In this document: in pieces, positions 59,401-64,000 of the stretch
Layout of the letters: each line of letters begins with the position of its first letter
How positions within the stretch are numbered: the stretch's first letter is position 1
Assembly: GCF_014174395.1 (NCBI RefSeq)
Contig: NZ_JABEQD010000003.1
Span: forward strand, 248,001-312,000
Reading direction: 5' to 3'
Source of the DNA: Gluconacetobacter aggeris
GTDB taxonomy: Bacteria; Pseudomonadota; Alphaproteobacteria; Acetobacterales; Acetobacteraceae
Length of the DNA stretch: 64,000 nucleotides
Translations under genes and position numbers: made by a program
Notes under the pieces: generated by a model
Database searches by the model: none
Seen by the model: the letters and a program-made list of their open reading frames with translations, nothing else
Told to the model about the DNA's origin: nothing

Positions 59401-59706
59401 TCAGGCGAAGACCCTGTCGGTCGCCGCACAGAATTTCTTCATCTCATCAGCCGATCCGACCGTAATACGCGACATATTGGGCCAGATCGGCCAGCTCCGA
59501 CCGATATCGATCCCCTGCGTGGCGTACTGCTCCTTCACATGGCGGGCAGGCTGGTTCCAGTTCACCAAGAACATGTTGGCATTGCTGGGGATGAACGCGA
59601 TCTTGCGCTGCTGGCCGTTCGCTACCCCCACAATCACCGGTGATGGGGTTCGCTCCATCACCAGGCTGATGATCGCGGATCCACAGGTCACTCCCCTGAT
59701 AAACCA
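59401..59706 (-). pseudogene. C-terminal remnant of a histidinol-phosphate-aminotransferase-like PLP enzyme
   Basis: About 95 codons remain. IAFIPSNANMFLVNWNQPARHV, GIDIGRSWPIWPNMSRITVGSADEMKKFCAA match the last third of class I/II aminotransferases of the HisC-like type (small domain, with the phosphate/carboxylate-binding Arg in RITVG). The frame stops upstream at about 59707, so the PLP-lysine domain is gone. Its terminator (59304-59342) is intact. An original pairing with the adjacent amino-acid oxidase would be sensible, for example in converting the keto acid product, but that is inference. Confidence 0.7.
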
Positions 59707-60135
59707 CTACAAGACACCCCTCCCCGCCGACCGCCTGGACCATGTCCCCGCATCCGGCGAAAGGGTCGTTCTCGGCACGGTCGCCTCCCTGCGCGTCGAC
59801 GGGCGTTATGAAAATGCCATGCGACTGAACATTCCGGATCTCGAACAGAAGGTCGAGGCCATCGCACATTCGATGAACGGCTGCCATTTTGGCCGCCTGG
59901 ACGGACGCTTCAGCAGCGAAGACGCCCTAAATCGGCGAGAATTCAAGATTATCGAGCTCAATGGTGCCGGATCGGAAGCCAGCGAATTCCGGGACCCGAC
60001 ACTGAGCCTGTGGCGGCCTATCGCGGCGTCTTCGCCAAACAGAAAACCCTGTTCGAGCTGGCGGCCGAAATGCGTAATGCCGGCCACATCCCAATCGGCA
60101 TCGCTCCTCTCTTTCGCACACGCTACGGCAATTGA
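59687..60135 (+). pseudogene. Frameshifted remnant of an ATP-grasp carboxylate-amine ligase-like enzyme
   Basis: VTPLINHYKTPLPADRLDHVP and ASGERVVLGTVASL are followed by GCHFGRLDGRFSSEDAL and FKIIELNGAGSEASEFRDPTLSL. This is the C-terminal half of a D-Ala-D-Ala-ligase-like ATP-grasp protein, with the Asn that normally binds magnesium in ELNGAGSE. Near 60008 the frame shifts: the same protein continues as AYRGVFAKQKTLFELAAEMRNAGHIPIG in another frame to a TGA at 60133-60135. The N-terminal half is missing at a junction close to 59687, exactly where the aminotransferase remnant also breaks off. Confidence 0.65.
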
Positions 60136-60343
60136 GATTGATACGCCACTACCCCCGTCAAGTTGAGGGGCAACCAAACAGATCGGACTTAGCCCAAACC
60201 CATCAGGGCCTGAAGCTCCCGGTTTCGATCAGGTTTTTCACGGCCAAACCACGCATGCGCGCGCCCGAAGAGTCATTCATGTGGCGGGTGAACAATCCGA
60301 ACCATGAAGCGTTATCAGGACAACCACTCCCGGAGTCCCCACG

Positions 60344-60523
60344 ATGCTGACCCTTCTCGTGATCATCCTCATCCTCTTCGCCATCGGCGGCGGCGGTTAC
60401 GGCATTCGCTCCGGCTGGTATGGCGGCCCGCGAAGCACGGGGTTCAACGGGCTCGGCCTGTTGCCGATCATCGTAATCATCATTGCGCTGTTCCTGCTCT
60501 TCCGCGGCACAGGCGGCCCATGA
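60344..60523 (+). CDS. Small hydrophobic membrane protein, 59 residues
   Basis: ATG 60344, preceded by CGGAG at nine bases, opens a frame ending TGA 60521-60523. The product has two hydrophobic helices (LTLLVIILILFAIGGGGYG and LGLLPIIVIIIALFLLF) joined by a Gly/Trp/Tyr-rich loop (RSGWYGGPRSTGFN), like the small DUF3309-type membrane proteins common in Proteobacteria. Function is unknown. It is intact although its surroundings are decayed, and it is followed by a terminator. Confidence 0.65.
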   Translation: MLTLLVIILILFAIGGGGYGIRSGWYGGPRSTGFNGLGLLPIIVIIIALFLLFRGTGGP

Positions 60524-60577
60524 ACCCGCTGGGAGAAGCGGAGATTGATTTGATCAGATCACGGAACATGAAAACAA

Positions 60578-60613
60578 AAAAAGCCCGGTTCTGCGTAATA
60601 GAATGGGCTTTTT
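60578..60613. terminator. Bidirectional terminator
   Basis: AAAAAGCCC and GGGCTTTTT are exact inverted copies around an 18-base loop. The A-run on one side and T-run on the other would work on both strands. It fits the small membrane protein gene upstream on the plus strand. Confidence 0.65.
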
Positions 60614-60789
60614 GAATTCCATGATTGCCGGGCAAGACAATCAACGATACTTGCGATTTCTGGCCCGCGAGATATCGCGCCTCGCACATGACAAGAATAA
60701 AGATGCCAGAACGCACTCAATCAGAATCCATACCGTAGGCATGTTGCCTCCACATGATCGCATAATCCAATATATTGAGACGGTTCGGC

Positions 60790-60981
60790 ATGTCTGAAGC
60801 CATATTCCTCGCCGAGGGCCAGACGGCCCCCTATCCGATCCTGACGACGATGCGCGATTTCCCCGCCCTCTACGAGGCGCGGTTGCGGCCCGAGGCCTTT
60901 GTGCCGGATGTCGACCTCCATGCCGCATTGGCGGACTCCGCCGCCCTCCAGGGCCACCGCCCGGTAGACGAGGACATCTGA
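60790..60981 (+). pseudogene. Short unrecognised frame, possible gene remnant
   Basis: A 63-residue frame (from MSEAIFLAEGQTAPYPILTTMRDFPALYEARLRP onward) ends two bases before the start of the ferredoxin-like remnant. The acidic, ordered-looking sequence and tight spacing suggest the tail of a larger gene in the same operon. I recognise no family. It could be an intact small gene, but no ribosome binding site is seen. Confidence 0.35.
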
Positions 60982-60983
60982 TC

Positions 60984-61110
60984 ATGGAGGACAGGCCGCT
61001 CCGCTTCACAATCGACGGAATCACGGTCGCGGCCACCGAGGGGCAGACCATCATCGCGCCCTGCTGACCGGCCGGGAACCTACGCTTCCGTACCAGCTTC
61101 CCAAACCTGT
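60984..61110 (+). pseudogene. Frameshifted N-terminal remnant of an HcnA-like [2Fe-2S] subunit
   Basis: RPLRFTIDGITVAATEGQTI resembles the N-terminus of the small ferredoxin-like subunit of hydrogen-cyanide-synthase/opine/hydroxyproline-oxidase complexes (HcnA/SoxA type). The first frame stops at 61065-61067; a one-base shift restores ALLTGREP, the usual continuation. The Fe-S cysteine region is absent, so the gene is dead. Such subunits work with D-amino-acid-oxidase-type flavoproteins, which fits the region. The end given is approximate. Confidence 0.45.
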
Positions 61111-61154
61111 CGATATAACGGTCGTTACCCAGTCCTTGCGACCACGTCTCGATA

Positions 61155-62549
61155 TCAGGTGGGGCGCGGCACCACCCTGTCGGATGGCATGCGGGAAGTC
61201 CGCCGAACTGTCCCGATTTTCTCTGCCGACCGGTATATTCTTCGCCGTTCGAATGACGAGCCGATCCCCAATCCCTCCCGGTATTTGACAACCGTCCGAC
61301 GTGACAGAACGAAACCGAGCCGATGGAGCGCCTGGACGATCCGCTCGTCCGACATCACCAGATCGGCGGTTTCGTTCCGAATCAGGCGACGGATATGGGC
61401 TCGGGCTGCCTCGGCGGAACGCACTTCGTTATGCGTTCCTTCGACGACCGCCGAAAAAAAGAATTTGAGAGGAAACAGACCGAACGGCGTGGCGACATGC
61501 TTGTTGGCCACGATCCGGCTGATCGTACTGTCATGCAGGCGCAAATCCTCGGCGACACGCCGCATCGTCAGCGGGCGCAAGGCCTCCGGCCCACACATCA
61601 TGAAATCGGCCTGCCTGAACAGGATATGTTCGCCCACCGCCATCAGGCTGCGCTGGCGCCGCGCCAGTGCATGCACCAGCCAGCGTGCGCCGGACAGCCA
61701 GCCCGCGACACGCCTGCGCTCGTCCTCACGGCGCAGCCCCCCCAGGCGTTCCGCCAGGGACATGTTGAGGCCGACCGTATCGGACGGATCATGCCCCGCC
61801 ACCAGGCACCAGGTACCGTTCTCGCCATAGCGCACGATCAGATCGGGGATGCGCGTCCGGACGGGCTCGGCCAGGTCCTCGATCCATGGCCGCGGGTTCA
61901 GCGCGCGCAATTCGGCGATCATGTCTGCCAGGTCGTCCGCGTCCACGCCGCATACCGCGCGCAGCCGCGTCATGTCGCGCCGCGCCAGCATATCCAGGTT
62001 CGCCAACAGCGCCGCCATGGCGGGGTCGAACCTGTTTTGCTCCTGCAACTGCACTGCGAAGCATTCCGCCAGCGACACCGCCGCCACCCCGACCGGGTCG
62101 AAACGCATCAACCGCTGACGGACCGCCTCGATCCGCTCCTGTGCGACATCCAGGCGGCGGGCCAGATCTGCCCTGTCGACCGTCAGCCGCCCCGATGCGT
62201 CCAGTTCGTCGATCAGCGTCGCGCCAATCCGCCGGTCGGTGCCATCGGGCATCGCCCGCATCATTTGCCGCAGCAACCGTTCGCGGATGCTCATGGGGCC
62301 GGCCTGCACGCGCAGTGCGGCATCGTCCGGCCCGCATGCCTCGGCGCGCATCGGCCCTTCGGCCGCAAAGGCTGGCGGATCGAAGCGTTCCAGCAGAGGG
62401 TTGTCATCGACCTGGGCAACGATGAAGCGTTCGAGATCGACCTGCGACATGTGCAGGACACGCAGGGTTTCGCGCATGCGCGCCGTCATCACCAGCCCAT
62501 GAGCCGGCCCCTGGCGTTGGCCGACTTTCTGGCCTAGCGCGACGGACAT
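61155..62549 (-). CDS. rpoN: RNA polymerase sigma-54 factor
   Basis: RpoN directs transcription from -24/-12 promoters with enhancer-binding activators. In the 464-residue protein, region I is LVMTARMRETLRVLHMSQVDLERFIVAQVDDNPLLE, somewhat diverged and without the usual Gln-rich run. The core-binding domain follows. The C-terminal DNA-binding part has LTMRRVAEDLRLHDSTISRIVANKHVATPFGLFPLKFFF, ending with the RpoN box as RRTVVKYREG. About 35 residues follow the box, more than usual. I chose ATG 62549, preceded by GAAGG; upstream reading covers the nickel permease end. It is the last gene after hypE and the NiCoT permease, so it may be expressed with hydrogenase genes. Confidence 0.92.
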   Translation of the reverse strand: MSVALGQKVGQRQGPAHGLVMTARMRETLRVLHMSQVDLERFIVAQVDDNPLLERFDPPAFAAEGPMRAEACGPDDAALRVQAGPMSIRERLLRQMMRAMPDGTDRRIGATLIDELDASGRLTVDRADLARRLDVAQERIEAVRQRLMRFDPVGVAAVSLAECFAVQLQEQNRFDPAMAALLANLDMLARRDMTRLRAVCGVDADDLADMIAELRALNPRPWIEDLAEPVRTRIPDLIVRYGENGTWCLVAGHDPSDTVGLNMSLAERLGGLRREDERRRVAGWLSGARWLVHALARRQRSLMAVGEHILFRQADFMMCGPEALRPLTMRRVAEDLRLHDSTISRIVANKHVATPFGLFPLKFFFSAVVEGTHNEVRSAEAARAHIRRLIRNETADLVMSDERIVQALHRLGFVLSRRTVVKYREGLGIGSSFERRRIYRSAEKIGTVRRTSRMPSDRVVPRPT

Positions 62550-62562
62550 GAGGGGACGGCCT

Positions 62563-63609
62563 TCACGGGCGCGGTTCCGTCGGCCGAGGCGGCAAGGTCC
62601 CTGCGCGATCGGGGACAAACCGGTCCAGCCCGGCGGACACCACCCAGATCGCCAGGAACAGGGCGGCAATGCCCAGCCCCACCACCGGAAAATGATCGCC
62701 AAGCGCCCGGGCCGCCCGCACCGCAAGCCCGGCAGGGGCGGCTTCGTCGTCATCCAGCATCTGCACGGCCTCGACCAGCCCGACGACGACGGCGGCCATG
62801 ACCGAGGCCATGGTGACGACCAGGTTATAGATCATGCGCCGCCGCCCGGACCGTGCGCTCCACCCGAAGGCACGGATCATCAGCATGGCCTCGATACTGT
62901 CCACAAGCGCCATTCCCGCCGTGAACAGCAATGGAAAGACCATGATGCCCGCTATGCCCAGCCCGTGCGCGGCGTGGGCCGCCGTCAATCCCAGCAGGCC
63001 GATTTCCGTGGCGGTGTCGAAACCCAGCCCGAACAGGAAACCCAGAGGGTACATCTGCCACCCCCGGTTGACCAGGCGAAAGGCCGGATGGAACAGCCGC
63101 GCCAGCATCCCGCCCGGCACGGACGGCCCAGCGCTCTCCACGCCACGCGCGCGCAAGACCCGCCACTGGGCCAGCGCCACATCGGTATTGACCAGGGCCA
63201 TGGCCAGCAGGAAGGCGATCGAGACCACCGACCCCACCGTGCCGCCGATCAGGTGCCAACGGTCCAGCCACCCCCGTGCCGGCAGGATCGCCAGCAGCAG
63301 CGTCGCCAGGACAACGACGCTGGAATGCCCCAGCGAGAACGACAACCCCACCCATAGCGGCCGTCGTCCCTGCGTCATCAGCTTGCGCGTCACCACGTCG
63401 ATAGCCGCGATATGATCCGCGTCCATCGCATGACGCAGGCCGAACGACCATGCCAGCAGGGCCGACGCCATCAGCACGGGCTGGCCGCCCAGCGCGTACT
63501 CGGCCCAGTTCCAGGCCGCGATATTGACCACGGCCAGCCCCACCAGCAGCGCACGCATCGTCCCAGGCGCGACGGCGGACGGCCGGGCGTTCATGTCGGC
63601 AGATCCCAT
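62563..63609 (-). CDS. NiCoT-family nickel/cobalt permease
   Basis: This eight-helix inner-membrane permease (348 residues) imports Ni2+ (or Co2+) and resembles HoxN/NixA/HupN. The family signature RHAMDADHIAAIDVVTRK in helix II binds the metal. LGHSSVVVLATL, LGFLFGLGFDTATEIGLL and FTAGMALVDSIEAMLM are the other conserved blocks. It lies one base after hypE and 13 bases before rpoN on the same strand, pointing to nickel supply for a [NiFe]-hydrogenase. ATG 63609 is the first start; ATG 63594 is possible. Confidence 0.93.
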   Translation of the reverse strand: MGSADMNARPSAVAPGTMRALLVGLAVVNIAAWNWAEYALGGQPVLMASALLAWSFGLRHAMDADHIAAIDVVTRKLMTQGRRPLWVGLSFSLGHSSVVVLATLLLAILPARGWLDRWHLIGGTVGSVVSIAFLLAMALVNTDVALAQWRVLRARGVESAGPSVPGGMLARLFHPAFRLVNRGWQMYPLGFLFGLGFDTATEIGLLGLTAAHAAHGLGIAGIMVFPLLFTAGMALVDSIEAMLMIRAFGWSARSGRRRMIYNLVVTMASVMAAVVVGLVEAVQMLDDDEAAPAGLAVRAARALGDHFPVVGLGIAALFLAIWVVSAGLDRFVPDRAGTLPPRPTEPRP

Positions 63610-63610
63610 A

Positions 63611-64000
63611 TCAGCAGATTCGCGGCAATTGTTCGCCCGATGGCATGCTCACCACGCGCTGTCCGCCGAACCGGTTGGCCAGATGCACCGCGCTCCGTCC
63701 CGGCGCGGCGGTCTCCAGGCGGCCGATGACCGCGGCGTCCCGCCCCAGCGGATGCGCCCGCATTGCCGCCAGGGCAACATCGGCGGCAGCGGCCGGTACC
63801 ACGGCAGCCAGCTTGCCCTCGTTGGCCAGATAGAGCGGGTCCAGGCCCAGGATCTCGCACACGCCGGCGACCTCGGGCCGGACCGGCAACGCGGCTTCAT
63901 CGATCCGTACGGTAACAAGGCTGGCCTCGGCCAGTTCGGTCAGCACCCCGGCCAGGCCGCCCCGGGTGGCGTCGCGCATGCAGCGCACATCCGGTACCGC
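63611..64000 (-). CDS. hypE: Hydrogenase maturation protein HypE, C-terminal part
   Basis: HypE dehydrates a carbamoyl group on its C-terminal cysteine to make the cyanide ligands of [NiFe]-hydrogenase. The visible 129 codons include MRDATRGGLAGVLTELAEAS (PurM/AIR-synthase-like C-domain), ILGLDPLYLANEGKLAAVVP and the terminal PRIC, whose last Cys is the cyanide carrier. The 5' end lies beyond the window. The frame stays open to base 64000. Confidence 0.93.
   Translation of the reverse strand, partial: AVPDVRCMRDATRGGLAGVLTELAEASLVTVRIDEAALPVRPEVAGVCEILGLDPLYLANEGKLAAVVPAAAADVALAAMRAHPLGRDAAVIGRLETAAPGRSAVHLANRFGGQRVVSMPSGEQLPRIC

Noticed and set aside
60136-60343. Possible further insertion-sequence or gene debris between the ATP-grasp remnant and the small membrane protein gene
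   Set aside because: Translations in all frames gave only short fragments that I could not tie to any family.

Overview
The window looks like chromosomal DNA of an acetic acid bacterium (Acetobacteraceae, Alphaproteobacteria), probably close to Gluconacetobacter. This rests on high GC with dense overlapping operons, an acetan/gum-type exopolysaccharide (EPS) cluster, an alphaproteobacterial GTTC-N7-GTTC SOS box before an imuA-imuB-dnaE2 operon, periplasmic oxidoreductase plus cytochrome c gene pairs, and the end of a hydrogenase maturation operon. The genus is inference.

Layout. 1-3.1 kb: the tail of an unknown gene, an atypical TonB-dependent receptor and an IS256-like transposase scrap. 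3.1-10.8 kb: the SOS mutagenesis operon imuA-imuB-dnaE2 (minus strand) divergent from a UvrD-type helicase, with one LexA-type box between them. 10.8-33.2 kb: a molbindin gene and then a large EPS locus. Its minus-strand arm, in transcription order, is a sugar-phosphate transferase, a Wzc/GumC co-polymerase, three GT4 enzymes, a Wzx flippase, a GT8 enzyme, manC and galE. A SARP-like regulator lies upstream on the plus strand. Next come a minus-strand GT2 plus GH16 glycanase pair and a plus-strand operon of polymerase, outer-membrane barrel and GumB/Wza lipoprotein. Precursor genes imply GDP-mannose and UDP-galactose supply.

33.6-39.4 kb: a tripartite RND efflux operon in the order permease, adaptor, outer-membrane factor. 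39.4-54.0 kb: a complete complex I operon, nuoA-N, with a fused nuoCD and mostly ATGA-type overlaps. This is the Escherichia coli-like form, not the split nuoC/nuoD form usual in Alphaproteobacteria. A CBS-domain gene follows.

54.8-59.3 kb: a candidate respiratory D-amino-acid oxidation module made of a TonB-dependent receptor with a perfect 18-base palindrome at its start, a Tat-signal D-amino-acid-oxidase-like flavoprotein, and a class I cytochrome c. The flavoprotein carries the canonical C-terminal DAAO motifs in front of its FAD-binding fold, so it looks circularly permuted. This is the most interesting object in the window. 59.4-61.1 kb is a graveyard of broken genes (aminotransferase, ATP-grasp enzyme, ferredoxin-like subunit) with one small intact membrane-protein gene. 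61.2-64.0 kb holds rpoN, a NiCoT nickel permease and the end of hypE, all on the minus strand, apparently the end of a [NiFe]-hydrogenase operon that continues beyond the window.

All calls are from reading the sequence and translations; no database search was run. No tRNA, rRNA or CRISPR array was seen.
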